64,000 bases of DNA from assembly GCF_024495425.1 (NCBI RefSeq), contig NZ_JANHJR010000002.1, forward strand, positions 186,001-250,000, given 5' to 3'. Source of the DNA: Haloarchaeobius litoreus. GTDB taxonomy: Archaea > Halobacteriota > Halobacteria > Halobacteriales > Natrialbaceae. Of this stretch, positions 7,947-16,659 are shown piece after piece (within the stretch, counting starts at the first letter, position 1; each line of letters starts with the position of its first letter). Under the pieces are notes generated by a model. It saw nothing but the letters and a program-made list of their open reading frames with translations, had not been told where the DNA came from and made no database searches. A program made the position numbers and the translations under genes.

Positions 7947-8699
7947 TCAGTCCGCAGCCTGCTGCCCGCCGAGCGCGAACGCGCGGGTCACGTCGACGAG
8001 CGACTTGCGGTACTCGCTCTCGGTCGGGTCGTCGACGAGCGAGACGAACCGCTCTTTGAACTGGTCGAGGCTCACGTCGGGGGCGTCGCTGGCGGCGGCG
8101 GCGGCGAGGTCGTACAGCCGATGGTCCGGGCCGGCGAGGTCGTGGCGTTCGACGAGTGCCAGCGCGAACGCGGCGTTGACCGCGGTGATGTCGGGGTCGG
8201 AGCCCGGGTTCGCGGGAACGAGGCCGCCGCGGAACGGGCGGGGCTGGTCGGCGACGGCGGCGGCGAGCCCGGATTCCAGGAAGGACACGAGCTTGTCGGC
8301 CGAGGCGACGCGCATCGTGATGTCGTCGGCGTAGATGTCCTTCATGTGGTTGGCGATCTGGTAGCACTGGGCGACCTTGTGGCGTTCGACGCTGTTGCCG
8401 GCGAGCCCGAGGAACAGCGCCTCGTCGGTCGACTGGGTGTGTGACGGGTGGGACTCCTCGTAGCGGACCATGTGGGCGAACTCGTGGAGCGCGAGCTCGC
8501 GGGCCATCGCGCTCGTGGCCGCCCGTCTCGAGATGTTGAGGACGTGGTGGTCGTCGTAGTGGCCCGTCCACGTCCGCTCGTCCGGGTTCTCCCGGACGTG
8601 CACGCGGACCGGCAGGTCGAGGTCGCACTCGGTCTCGAAGACGTCCCTGGCGCTGAGAAACGGGGCGGTCGGTCCGCCGTCCTGCACGCGAACCTCCAT
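7947..8699 (-). CDS. DUF5781-like protein with HExxH motif
   Basis: This 250-residue haloarchaeal protein has LALHEFAHMVRYEE at residues 70-83, a HExxH zinc-binding motif (His72, Glu73, His76) of the kind found in zincin metallopeptidases. A glutamate-rich helix follows. There is no signal peptide, so it should act in the cytoplasm. I recall the family as DUF5781, often near aEF2, but that name is from memory. The ATG at 8699 was chosen because the frame upstream lacks good codon use. It is divergent from aEF2 with 213 bases between the starts. Peptidase activity is possible but unproven. Confidence 0.65.
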   Translation of the reverse strand: MEVRVQDGGPTAPFLSARDVFETECDLDLPVRVHVRENPDERTWTGHYDDHHVLNISRRAATSAMARELALHEFAHMVRYEESHPSHTQSTDEALFLGLAGNSVERHKVAQCYQIANHMKDIYADDITMRVASADKLVSFLESGLAAAVADQPRPFRGGLVPANPGSDPDITAVNAAFALALVERHDLAGPDHRLYDLAAAAASDAPDVSLDQFKERFVSLVDDPTESEYRKSLVDVTRAFALGGQQAAD

Positions 8700-8912
8700 G
8701 TACACCAGTATCACGGCTCTCTCGCGTATGAGCGTTGCGGCTGTGGTACCGGTTGCCGCGTCATGCGGTGCCGATTTCATGTCACCACCCGGGACCGTGT
8801 GTATCGTTGTCGCACGAACGTCCGAATCGGGGGCCAACACCCGGGTATTCGTGGGGTTCCACCCCGATTGAAACCGCGTTACTTTTGAACCTTGTGCCGG
8901 TATCAGGCATCA

Positions 8913-11102
8913 ATGGGTAGACGCAAGAAGATCGTCGACGAGTGCGAGCGACTGATGGACGAGCCGGAGCAGATCCGGAACATCGCCATCGCCGCACACG
9001 TCGACCACGGCAAGACAACGCTCACAGACAACCTGCTCGCCGGAACGGGCATGATCGCCGACGAAGGTGAGGCGACCAAGCTCATGATGGACACCGAGGA
9101 GGACGAGCAGGAGCGTGGGATCACCATCGACGCGGCGAACGTCTCGATGACCCACGAGTTCGAGGGCCAGAACCACCTCATCAACCTCATCGACACTCCC
9201 GGCCACGTCGACTTCGGTGGCGACGTCACCCGCGCGATGCGCGCGGTCGACGGTGCGCTCGTCGTCGTCGACGCCGTCGAGGGCGCGATGCCCCAGACGG
9301 AGACCGTCGTCCGGCAGGCCCTGCGCGAGGGCGTGAAGCCGGCCCTGTTCATCAACAAGGTCGACCGCCTCATCAGCGAGCTCCAGGAGGGGCCCCAGGA
9401 GATGCAGGAGCGCCTCCAGAAGGTCATCGCCGACGTCAACGAGCTCATCCGCGGGATGACCGAGGACATGGACGACGTCGACGACTGGACCGTCTCCGTC
9501 GAGGACGGCACCGTCGCGTTCGGCTCCGCCCTGTACATGTGGGGCGTCTCGGTCACCTCGATGCAGCGCACCGGCCTCGACTTCGGCGACATCATCGACA
9601 TGGAGCGCAGCGACCAGCGTCAGGAGCTCCACGAGAAGACGCCGCTGTCGAACGTCGTGCTCGACATGGTCGTCGAGCACTTCCCGAACCCGGTCGACGC
9701 CCAGCCCCGGCGTGTCCCGCGCATCTGGCGTGGCGACGACGACCTCGACATCGCAGAGCAGATGCGTCTGGTCGACGACGAGGGCGAGGTCGTCCTGATG
9801 GTCACCGACATCGGGATGGACCCCCACGCCGGCGAGATCGCGACCGGCCGCGTCTTCTCCGGCACCGTCGAGAAGGGCCAGGAGCTCTACGTCTCCGGGA
9901 CCGCGGGCAAGAACCGCGTCCAGTCCGTCGGTATCTACATGGGCGGCGAGCGCGAGGAGGTCGAACACGTCCCGGCAGGCAACATCGCAGCCGTCACCGG
10001 TCTGCGCGACGCCATCGCCGGCTCCACCGTCTCCTCCATCGAGATGACTCCCTTCGAGTCCATCGAGCACATCTCGGAGCCGGTCATCACGAAGTCCGTC
10101 GAGGCGAAGAGCATGGACGACCTGCCGAAGCTCATCGAGACGCTGCGTCAGGTCTCCAAGGAGGACCCGACCATCCAGATCGAGATCAACGAGGACACCG
10201 GCGAGCACCTCATCTCCGGACAGGGCGAGCTCCACCTCGAGGTCATCACCCAGCGCATCGAGCGCAACCAGGGCATCCCGGTCTCGACCGGTGAGCCCAT
10301 CGTCGTCTACCGCGAGGCCCCGCGCCAGGCGACCGAGGAGGTCGAGGGTATCTCGCCGAACCGCCACAACCGGTTCTACCTCACCCTCGAACCGATGAGC
10401 GAGGAGATCGTCGAGAAGATCCGTCTCGGCGAGGTCTCCATGGACATGCCCGAGCAGGAACGCCGCGAGGCCCTGCAGGAGGCCGGCATGGACAAGGACT
10501 CCTCCCAGAACGTCGAGCACATCTACGGCACCAACATCCTGCTCGACGACACGAAGGGTATCCAGCACCTCAACGAGACGATGGAGCTCTTCATCGAGGG
10601 GCTCGAGGAGGCCCTCGAGGACGGCCCGCTCGCCGCGGAGCCCGTCCAGGGTTCGCTCCTGCGCCTGAAGGACGCCCGCCTGCACGAGGACACCATCCAC
10701 CGCGGTCCGGCACAGGTGATCCCGGCAGTCCGGAACGCCGTCCACCGTGCCCTCATCCACTCCGGCGTCGCGCTGCTGGAGCCGATGCAGAACGTCCGCA
10801 TCGACGTGCCCAACGAGCACATGGGTGCCGCCTCCGGCGAGATCCAGGGCCGCCGTGGCCGCGTCGACGACATGTACCAGGAGGGCGACCTCATGGTCGT
10901 CGAGGGTATCGCGCCCGTCGACGAGATGATCGGCTTCTCCTCGGACATCCGCTCCGCGACCGAGGGTCGCGCGTCGTGGAACACCGAGAACGCCGGCTTC
11001 GAGTTCATGTCCGACTCGCTCCAGAAGGACAAGATCATGGAGATCCGCGAGCGCAAGGGCATGAAGCTGGAGCTGCCCGAGGGCGCCGACTACCTGAACT
11101 GA
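8913..11102 (+). CDS. fusA: Translation elongation factor aEF-2
   Basis: This 729-residue GTPase moves tRNAs and mRNA through the ribosome after peptide transfer. G-domain motifs are AHVDHGKTT (about residues 27-35), the switch segment [24 protein letters not shown] and NKVDR. Domain IV carries DTIHRGPAQ, where His596 is the expected diphthamide site. Length matches archaeal EF-2. The ATG at 8913 has a TTACTTTTGA box at about 8880-8889, which predicts a leaderless mRNA. A T-rich tract follows the stop. Confidence 0.97.
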   Translation: MGRRKKIVDECERLMDEPEQIRNIAIAAHVDHGKTTLTDNLLAGTGMIADEGEATKLMMDTEEDEQERGITIDAANVSMTHEFEGQNHLINLIDTPGHVDFGGDVTRAMRAVDGALVVVDAVEGAMPQTETVVRQALREGVKPALFINKVDRLISELQEGPQEMQERLQKVIADVNELIRGMTEDMDDVDDWTVSVEDGTVAFGSALYMWGVSVTSMQRTGLDFGDIIDMERSDQRQELHEKTPLSNVVLDMVVEHFPNPVDAQPRRVPRIWRGDDDLDIAEQMRLVDDEGEVVLMVTDIGMDPHAGEIATGRVFSGTVEKGQELYVSGTAGKNRVQSVGIYMGGEREEVEHVPAGNIAAVTGLRDAIAGSTVSSIEMTPFESIEHISEPVITKSVEAKSMDDLPKLIETLRQVSKEDPTIQIEINEDTGEHLISGQGELHLEVITQRIERNQGIPVSTGEPIVVYREAPRQATEEVEGISPNRHNRFYLTLEPMSEEIVEKIRLGEVSMDMPEQERREALQEAGMDKDSSQNVEHIYGTNILLDDTKGIQHLNETMELFIEGLEEALEDGPLAAEPVQGSLLRLKDARLHEDTIHRGPAQVIPAVRNAVHRALIHSGVALLEPMQNVRIDVPNEHMGAASGEIQGRRGRVDDMYQEGDLMVVEGIAPVDEMIGFSSDIRSATEGRASWNTENAGFEFMSDSLQKDKIMEIRERKGMKLELPEGADYLN

Positions 11103-11103
11103 G

Positions 11104-11150
11104 GGTTTCGGTCGCTTTCGTTTCTTCTGCGGTTCTTTCGTCGTTTTTGT
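11104..11150 (+). terminator. T-rich terminator after aEF-2
   Basis: Just past the stop the coding strand carries clustered T runs (GGTTTCG, CTTTCGTTTCTTCT, GTTCTTTCG, GTTTTTG). Such runs are typical archaeal intrinsic termination sites. Confidence 0.6.
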
Positions 11151-11207
11151 GAGTGGCTACGATTCGTGGTTCGTCGGGGTTTGTGAGGAGAGTTGGTGGC
11201 TGACGCA

Positions 11208-11567
11208 GCCAGAAAGCCCGTCTAGCGTCGGAACTGCTTGAACCGCAAACGGCCAGAAAGCCCCGGCGTGCTCGTCGGCTGTGACTCGCTGCGTCCCCGG
11301 AAATCGGAGATTTCCGGTGTGCTCACGAGACGCTCGCGTCTCGTGACCGCTCCTCGTTCCTGCGGTGCTTGCGTCGTCTCGCTCGACGAGCACGCCGCCC
11401 CTTTCAGTCCCACCCGACCGCACCGCCACCGCCCTCGTACCTCCCCAGCCTCCTGCGATGCTCGCTGGCGCTGCGCTTCTCGTCCCTCGCGCGAGCGTCG
11501 GCGAGCGGCCTCGCTGTGCTCGGCACGCTCGCCAGCCACGCGCCACCAGGTTGATTCGAAAATCAAC
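11208..11567. repeat. Mosaic intergenic repeat, copy 2
   Basis: The gap from 11103 to 11635 has no gene. It carries two copies of a GCCAGAAAGCCC motif (11208-11220 and 11250-11263), the hairpin module CGGAAATCGGAGATTTCCGG plus the 11-bp stem TCACGAGACGC/GCGTCTCGTGA (11298-11356, stem 11323-11346), and the CCCCTTTCAGTCCCA module with CCTCCCCAGCCTC (11398-11454). A further perfect hairpin, GTTGATT-CGAA-AATCAAC, spans 11550-11567. The modules match those at 7672-7815 but in a different order. Confidence 0.7.
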
Positions 11568-11635
11568 GGGCAGAACGACCCCGGCAGGCTCACTCAGGCC
11601 GGGAACTTATCAGGCGCGACCCGGTGCTGTCACCG

Positions 11636-12091
11636 ATGGCAAGCACGCCCCCCAGGCGGCGACTGCTCGGCTCGGTCGCGGCCAGCATCGCGCTGCTCGG
11701 CGGCTGTCTCGGCGATTCGGGTGGGGACGACAGTCCTCCGAACCTCGGGGCGGTCGAGCTCCGGAACAGTCACGACCGGGCCCACGACGTGCGGGTGACG
11801 GTGGTCGACGACGGCGAGACACTGTACGAACGCACGGTTTCGCTCGATGCCGCGTCGGACGGCGAGGTGGCGGGCCGGGTGTTGACCGGCGGCTTCACCG
11901 CGGCCGAGGATGGCCTCACCGTCGAATACTCGGTCGATGGCGGCGAGAGGGAGCGGGTTAGAACGACGGATCTCGGCGACGAACCGTGTTACGTGCTACT
12001 GATTCGAATCGGGGACGGCGGCGGCGTCTCGACGTTCACCACGACCGGCTACGAGTGCGAAACGACTCAGAACGGCAGGATTCGGTCGTAG
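11636..12091 (+). CDS. Small secreted lipoprotein, haloarchaeal hypothetical
   Basis: This 151-residue protein starts with RRRLLGSVAASIALLGGC, a Tat-type signal with a lipobox cysteine at residue 24. The mature part (residues 30-151) is a short beta-sandwich-like domain: AVELRNSHDRAHDVRVTVVD, then strands ending in a YVLLIRI and STFTTTGYEC segment. Similar haloarchaeal lipoproteins have no assigned role. GAACTTATC at about 11603 is a TATA box 28 bases before the ATG. The last 25 bases overlap the convergent membrane-protein gene. Confidence 0.7.
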   Translation: MASTPPRRRLLGSVAASIALLGGCLGDSGGDDSPPNLGAVELRNSHDRAHDVRVTVVDDGETLYERTVSLDAASDGEVAGRVLTGGFTAAEDGLTVEYSVDGGERERVRTTDLGDEPCYVLLIRIGDGGGVSTFTTTGYECETTQNGRIRS

Positions 12092-12285
12092 AAGGCGTCG
12101 ATGCTGTCGTTGATGCCCTCGGGCTGGCGCGACCCCCAGGGGTAGCGCGAGAAGTAGTAGCCGCAGGCGACGATGATGCCGACGGTCTGTGCCATCGAGG
12201 GGGCGACGAGCGCTGTCAGCAGGATGCCGGCGATGGCGAGGACGCTCGCGACCACGACCTCGACCATCTGGCGTGCGATGGACAT
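12067..12285 (-). CDS. Small two-helix membrane protein
   Basis: This 72-residue protein starts at an ATG at 12285. Two hydrophobic helices are visible, about residues 5-22 (VEVVVASVLAIAGILLTALV) and 27-43 (TVGIIVACGYYFSRYPWG), followed by a short acidic tail. No known family is recognised. It is convergent with the lipoprotein gene and shares 25 bases with it; both frames keep haloarchaeal codon bias, so both may be real. Confidence 0.6.
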   Translation of the reverse strand: MSIARQMVEVVVASVLAIAGILLTALVAPSMAQTVGIIVACGYYFSRYPWGSRQPEGINDSIDAFYDRILPF

Positions 12286-12422
12286 ACCCGAGGGTACGCC
12301 CGACGGGGCAAGAAGCCACCGGACCCGGGCGTCGCGGCGTGTGACCGTGTTACGACGACGGGACAGTGGTGAGACTTGCACGTGGCTGAAGGCTTATGTC
12401 CGCCCCGGCGAACAGCGTAGAC

Positions 12423-12464
12423 ATGAAGCGACGACGCCCGGTGTCGGGTGAGAGCGATGGCTGA
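12423..12464 (+). other. Leaderless 13-codon upstream ORF overlapping the ACT-gene start
   Basis: A TTATG box at 12394-12398 predicts transcription from about 12422. The first ATG is at 12423, so the mRNA would begin with this mini-ORF encoding MKRRRPVSGESDG. Its stop overlaps the ACT-protein ATG (12457) in another frame by eight bases. A GGTGAG Shine-Dalgarno-like stretch inside it (12447-12452) sits about five bases before that ATG. Translational coupling or attenuation is an inference. Confidence 0.45.
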
Positions 12465-12987
12465 CGTTGCCGAGACGCGGCGCGCGTACACGGTTCGACT
12501 CGAGCTCGTCGACGAGCCCGGCGAGCTGATGCGTGCGCTCCGGCCCATCGCGGAGAACGGCGGCAACCTCCTGTCGGTGTTCCACGAGCGCGGCAACCTG
12601 ACACCGCGGGGGAACATCCCGGTCGAGGTGGACCTGGAGTGCTCGCCGGGCCGGTTCGACGACATCGTGGCGGGGCTGCGCGACGCGGGCGTGACGGTGA
12701 CACAGGCGGGCGCGGACGGCTACGCCGAGGAGGTGACGCTGCTGCTCGTCGGCCACCTCGTCGACACGGACCTCTCTGATACGCTCTCGACGGTCGAGTC
12801 CTGCAGCGGCGCGTCGGTGACGGACTTCTCGCTCGACGCGCCCGCGGGCACCGACGAGCAGTCGAGCGCGCGGCTCCGGCTCGCGGTCGACCCGCCACAG
12901 GTCGACGAGGTGCTGTCGGTGGTCCGCGACGTGGCCGACCGGAAGGGACTGCAGGTCGTGGAGCCGCTCGTGGAGGGTGAGCGATGA
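12457..12987 (+). CDS. ACT-domain protein linked to homoserine dehydrogenase
   Basis: This 176-residue protein has an N-terminal ACT domain (residues 8-80: YTVRLELVDEPGELMRALRPI, then GGNLLSVFHERGN), the fold that binds amino acids in feedback-controlled enzymes. A second, weaker ACT-like half covers residues 90-176. It overlaps the homoserine dehydrogenase gene by four bases (ATGA), so it is likely the regulatory subunit for that enzyme, perhaps sensing threonine or methionine. This is inference from fusion of the two functions in other organisms. A leaderless mini-ORF precedes it. Confidence 0.8.
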   Translation: MADVAETRRAYTVRLELVDEPGELMRALRPIAENGGNLLSVFHERGNLTPRGNIPVEVDLECSPGRFDDIVAGLRDAGVTVTQAGADGYAEEVTLLLVGHLVDTDLSDTLSTVESCSGASVTDFSLDAPAGTDEQSSARLRLAVDPPQVDEVLSVVRDVADRKGLQVVEPLVEGER

Positions 12988-13928
12988 GGCTCGCCGTCCT
13001 CGGTGCGGGCGCGGTCGGGCGGTCGGTCGTGAAGCTGGCGGGCGAGCACGGGCATACGGTCACCGCGGTCGCGGATTCGAGGGGGGCGGCCATCGACGCG
13101 GACGGGCTCGACCCCGAGACGGTGCTGTCGCGGAAGTCCGCCCGGGGCAGTGTCGGCGGTGCGGACCCCGGGGACGCGCTCGCCGCGGAGTACGACGTGC
13201 TGGTCGAGGCGACGCCGACGACGCTCGACGACGCAGAGCCCGGGTTCTCGCACGTCCGGGGGGCGCTCGACCGCGACCGACACGTCGTGCTCGCGAACAA
13301 GGGGCCGGTCGCGGAGCGCTACGGCGAGGTGCGCCGGCTCGAGGCCGAGAGCGAGGGGTCGGTGCTGTTCGAGGCGACCGTCGCGGGTGCCATCCCGGTG
13401 CTGGGCACCATCGCGGACTACGGCCCGGACCAGGTGACGGCGGTCCGTGGCGTGCTCAACGGGACGGCGAACTTCATCCTCTCGCGGATGGCCGCAGAGG
13501 GGCTCGATTACGAGCACGTGCTCGCCGAAGCCCAGGACCTCGGTGTCGCCGAGGCCGACCCGGCGTTCGACGTCGAGGGGACCGACGCCGCGCTCAAGTG
13601 CGTCATCCTCGCGAACGTGCTCGGGAACGGGGGATACACGCTCGCCGACGCCGAGGTGTCCGGCATCGTCGACATCCCGCCGAGCGCGCTCTCGCTCGCG
13701 CAGGCGGACGGACGCACGGTCCGCCTCGTCGGCGAGGCGACGCCCGACGGCATCCGCGTCGGCCCGCGGCTCGTCCCGACGGAGAGCCCCCTCGCCGTGG
13801 GGGGGACCGAGAACATCGTCCAGCTGGAGACGAGACACGCGGGCACGCTCGCGCTCCGCGGGCGCGGCGCGGGCGGTGACGAGACAGCGAGTGCGGTGCT
13901 CGCGGACGTCGCGCGGCTGGAATGCTGA
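12984..13928 (+). CDS. hom: Homoserine dehydrogenase
   Basis: This 314-residue enzyme reduces aspartate semialdehyde to homoserine with NAD(P)H, the branch point to threonine and methionine. Residues 1-12 (MRLAVLGAGAVG) are the nucleotide-binding glycine loop. Catalytic-domain blocks are VVLANKGPVAERYGEV, FEATVAGAIPVLG, GVLNGTANFILSRM, and AEADPAFDVEGTDAALK, which holds the conserved acidic and lysine residues. It lacks the C-terminal ACT domain of longer homologues; a separate ACT protein is encoded just upstream with a four-base overlap. The next gene, aEF1A, has its own promoter. Confidence 0.93.
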   Translation: MRLAVLGAGAVGRSVVKLAGEHGHTVTAVADSRGAAIDADGLDPETVLSRKSARGSVGGADPGDALAAEYDVLVEATPTTLDDAEPGFSHVRGALDRDRHVVLANKGPVAERYGEVRRLEAESEGSVLFEATVAGAIPVLGTIADYGPDQVTAVRGVLNGTANFILSRMAAEGLDYEHVLAEAQDLGVAEADPAFDVEGTDAALKCVILANVLGNGGYTLADAEVSGIVDIPPSALSLAQADGRTVRLVGEATPDGIRVGPRLVPTESPLAVGGTENIVQLETRHAGTLALRGRGAGGDETASAVLADVARLEC

Positions 13929-14074
13929 ATCGCCACCCGAGACGGGGCCACCGTGTGTCGGTGTCACACAAACCGCGGGACGGCGACGCGGTCAGCAGGA
14001 GTCCGTATCGAAATGGTTTTAACCGTTTCTGCCGAAAGCTTCCCACACAGCGCCTCTGCGCGTGAGATATAACA

Positions 14075-15340
14075 ATGAGCGACATACCGCACCAGAACCT
14101 GGCCATCATCGGCCACGTCGACCACGGCAAGAGCACACTTGTCGGACGACTCCTCTTCGAGACGGGGAGCGTCCCGGAGCACGTAATCGAGCAGTACCGA
14201 GAGGAAGCCGAAGAGAAGGGCAAGGGCGGCTTCGAGTTCGCCTACGTCATGGACAACCTCGCCGAGGAGCGAGAGCGAGGTGTCACCATCGACATCGCCC
14301 ACCAGGAGTTCGACACGGATAAGTACAACTTCACCATCGTCGACTGTCCGGGCCACCGTGACTTCGTCAAGAACATGATCACGGGCGCCTCGCAGGCCGA
14401 CAACGCGGTGCTCGTCGTCGCCGCAGACGACGGTGTCGCGCCCCAGACCCGAGAGCACGTCTTCCTGGCACGTACGCTGGGTATCGGCGAGCTCATCATC
14501 GGTGTCAACAAGATGGACATCGTCGACTACAGCGAGGACAAGTACAACGGTGTCAAGGAGGAGGTCAACAAGCTCCTGAAGCAGGTTCAGTTCCGCTCCG
14601 ACGACGCCACGTACATCCCGATCTCCGCCTTCGAGGGCGACAACATCGCCGAGCGGTCCGACAACACGGACTGGTACGACGGCGAGATCCTCCTCGAGGC
14701 ACTCAACAGCCTGCCGGAGCCGGAGCCGCCGACGGACGCGCCGCTCCGCCTGCCGATCCAGGACGTCTACACCATCTCCGGCATCGGTACCGTCCCCGTC
14801 GGACGTATCGAGACCGGGACGATGAACATGGGCGACATGGTCTCCTTCCAGCCCAGCGACGTGGGCGGCGAGGTCAAGACCATCGAGATGCACCACGAGG
14901 AGGTCCCCAAGGCCGAGCCCGGTGACAACGTCGGGTTCAACGTCCGCGGCATCGGCAAGGACGACATCCGCCGTGGCGACGTCTGTGGCCCCGCCGACGA
15001 CCCGCCGACGGTCGCCGAGACCTTCAAGGCCCAGATCGTCGTGATGCAGCACCCGAGCGTCATCACGGCCGGCTACACGCCGGTCTTCCACGCGCACACC
15101 GCACAGGTCGCGTGCACCATCGAGAGCCTCGACGCCAAGATCGACCCGGCATCGGGTGAGATCGCGGAGGAGAACCCCGACTTCATCCAGTCCGGCGACG
15201 CGGCGAAGGTCACCGTTCGCCCGCAGAAGCCCCTCAGCATCGAGCCGGCCGGCGAGATCTCCGAGCTCGGCAGCTTCGCGGTGCGTGACATGGGTCAGAC
15301 CATCGCCGCCGGTCAGGTCCTGAGCGTCAACGAGAAGTAA
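14075..15340 (+). CDS. tuf: Translation elongation factor aEF-1A
   Basis: This 421-residue GTPase delivers aminoacyl-tRNA to the ribosome. Motifs are GHVDHGKST (residues 13-21), [12 protein letters not shown] and the C-terminal beta-barrel domains ending [13 protein letters not shown]. Length and sequence are typical of archaeal EF-1 alpha. A TTTTAACC box near 14014-14022 predicts a leader of about 30 bases with a GTGAG Shine-Dalgarno-like stretch, unlike most leaderless genes here. rps10 follows four bases after the stop. Confidence 0.97.
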   Translation: MSDIPHQNLAIIGHVDHGKSTLVGRLLFETGSVPEHVIEQYREEAEEKGKGGFEFAYVMDNLAEERERGVTIDIAHQEFDTDKYNFTIVDCPGHRDFVKNMITGASQADNAVLVVAADDGVAPQTREHVFLARTLGIGELIIGVNKMDIVDYSEDKYNGVKEEVNKLLKQVQFRSDDATYIPISAFEGDNIAERSDNTDWYDGEILLEALNSLPEPEPPTDAPLRLPIQDVYTISGIGTVPVGRIETGTMNMGDMVSFQPSDVGGEVKTIEMHHEEVPKAEPGDNVGFNVRGIGKDDIRRGDVCGPADDPPTVAETFKAQIVVMQHPSVITAGYTPVFHAHTAQVACTIESLDAKIDPASGEIAEENPDFIQSGDAAKVTVRPQKPLSIEPAGEISELGSFAVRDMGQTIAAGQVLSVNEK

Positions 15341-15344
15341 ACAG

Positions 15345-15653
15345 ATGCAACAGGCACGCGTCCGTCTCGCGGGCACCAGCCCCGACGACCTCGACAACAT
15401 CTGCGACGACGTTCGCGAGATCGCGAACAAGACCGGCGTCTCGCTGTCGGGACCGATTCCGCTCCCGACGAAGACGCTGGAGATCCCGACTCGCAAGTCC
15501 CCCGACGGTGAGGGGACCGCGACGTGGGAGCACTGGGAGATGCGCGTCCACAAGCGCCTGATCGACCTCGACGCCGACGAACGTGCGCTTCGTCAGCTGA
15601 TGCGGATCCAGGTGCCGAACGACGTCAGCATCGAAATCGTCCTCGAGGACTGA
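15345..15653 (+). CDS. rps10: 30S ribosomal protein S10
   Basis: This 102-residue S10 of the small subunit head is archaeal in form: [20 protein letters not shown], then [22 protein letters not shown], and [30 protein letters not shown]. It starts four bases after aEF1A, so the two are co-transcribed, the usual archaeal tuf-rps10 order. Confidence 0.97.
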   Translation: MQQARVRLAGTSPDDLDNICDDVREIANKTGVSLSGPIPLPTKTLEIPTRKSPDGEGTATWEHWEMRVHKRLIDLDADERALRQLMRIQVPNDVSIEIVLED

Positions 15654-15748
15654 GGACGCTGCCGACGGCTTCTCTCTCTCGCGCAGCGCCGTCGGTCGAC
15701 GCGCGGTCGACCCCCTCAGTTTAGTAGCTGCGGGACTCCACTGAATAT

Positions 15749-16366
15749 ATGTCGCGCGGGAGCCCGACCCTCGACACGCTCGTCGTCTTCGCCGTCGTCT
15801 TCGCCTTCCAGCAGCTCGTGGTGGGTCTCTTCGGTATTTTCGGCGCGTGGCGACCCGTCTACGCCTTCCTGTTCGTCCTCGACTCACCGATTTCGCAGCC
15901 GTGGACGTTCGTCACGAGCGTCTACGCGCATGCCGGCGTCGGTCACCTCCTGTCGAACGCCGTCGCGCTCGTGCTCGTCGGGTTCATTCTCGAACGGTAC
16001 ACGACCCGGTGGCGGTTCCACCTCTTTTTCGTCTGTACCGGCGCGTTCGCCGGCTTCGTTCAGGTTCTCCTGACCGACGCCCCCGGCGTCCTCGGTGCGA
16101 GCGGCGCCGTGTTCGCACTGTACGGCTACGTCCTCGGCGGGAACCGGCTCACCGACGGCCTGCTCCGGAACCTCGACATCCCGGCGTGGGCCGAGTACGG
16201 CGTCTTCCTCGTCGTCGCGCTCGTGGTCACCGTCGCGACCGGCGCTCCCGGCGTCGCGCTGCTCGCGCACTTCACCGGCTTCCTCGTCGGCGTCGCCGCC
16301 GGCCGCGTCAACCTGCTTGCGGTGTCACAGTCCACCCCGTACGGCACCCGAAAGGAAAGGTACTAA
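15749..16366 (+). CDS. Rhomboid-family intramembrane protease
   Basis: This 205-residue protein has about six hydrophobic segments and cuts transmembrane substrates inside the membrane. Family motifs are HAGVGHLLSNAVAL (HxxxN-type, about residues 61-74), GASGAVFALYG with the catalytic serine, and the later HFTGFLVG with the catalytic histidine. The short C-terminal tail is polar. TTTAGTA at about 15720 is a TATA box for a leaderless ATG at 15749. The stop lies 33 bases before tRNA-Ala, whose TATA-like box overlaps the gene's end. Confidence 0.88.
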   Translation: MSRGSPTLDTLVVFAVVFAFQQLVVGLFGIFGAWRPVYAFLFVLDSPISQPWTFVTSVYAHAGVGHLLSNAVALVLVGFILERYTTRWRFHLFFVCTGAFAGFVQVLLTDAPGVLGASGAVFALYGYVLGGNRLTDGLLRNLDIPAWAEYGVFLVVALVVTVATGAPGVALLAHFTGFLVGVAAGRVNLLAVSQSTPYGTRKERY

Positions 16367-16399
16367 TACGCACCACGGGCAAGCATTGGATGCGTTCGC

Positions 16400-16471
16400 G
16401 GGCTTGTAGATCAGCGGTAGATCGCTTCCTTCGCAAGGAAGAGGCCCTGGGTTCAAATCCCAGCAAGTCCA
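16400..16471 (+). tRNA. tRNA-Ala (anticodon CGC)
   Basis: A full 72-base cloverleaf folds by eye: acceptor GGGCTTG/CAAGTCC, D stem GATC/GATC, anticodon stem CTTCC/GGAAG around TTCGCAA, variable AGGCC, T arm CTGGG/CCCAG around TTCAAAT, discriminator A at 16471. The G3-U70 wobble pair, the main alanine identity element, is present. Anticodon CGC reads the alanine codon GCG. CCA is not encoded and no intron is seen. Confidence 0.95.
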
Positions 16472-16520
16472 TCCCGATTCTCGACGGACTACATCGCGAG
16501 CCACGCACTTCGGCGGTGGA

Positions 16521-16607
16521 TCACTTCCGCGAAGAGCGCTGTCGCTCGCCGGTACGGGTCTCCGTAGAACGCCTCACTACGAGCCGTTATCGCGAGAAGC
16601 ACTTAAA
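16521..16607 (-). repeat. Promoter-like repeat copy A with mini-ORF (inverted copy)
   Basis: On the minus strand TTTAAGT (16607-16601) is followed 27 bases from its centre by a GTG (16577) opening an 18-codon frame ending at 16521. The 46 bases 16607-16562 match copy B (18376-18421) at 43 positions. A GAGCG-ACAG-CGCTC hairpin follows (16534-16547). The unit lies 90 bases after tRNA-Ala, pointing toward it. The rest of the gap 16472-16659 shows nothing else. Confidence 0.6.
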
Positions 16608-16659
16608 CCGAGGATGGGACGTGTCGACGGTGATACACCCGGTGAGGGCGTCCAGTGCC

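Noticed and set aside
8910-10820. Open frame antisense to aEF-2
   Set aside because: It is the reverse-strand shadow of a conserved gene with biased codons; the composition is D, L, V rich and repetitive.
12400-12445. Another copy of the structured RNA element near CGGCGAACAGC
   Set aside because: The reverse strand has CGCTGTTCGCCG but no GGGTGT or pairing stem at the correct distance.
13964-15553. Open frame antisense to aEF-1A and rps10
   Set aside because: Its translation is a D/V/L-rich shadow; no promoter or start is seen.
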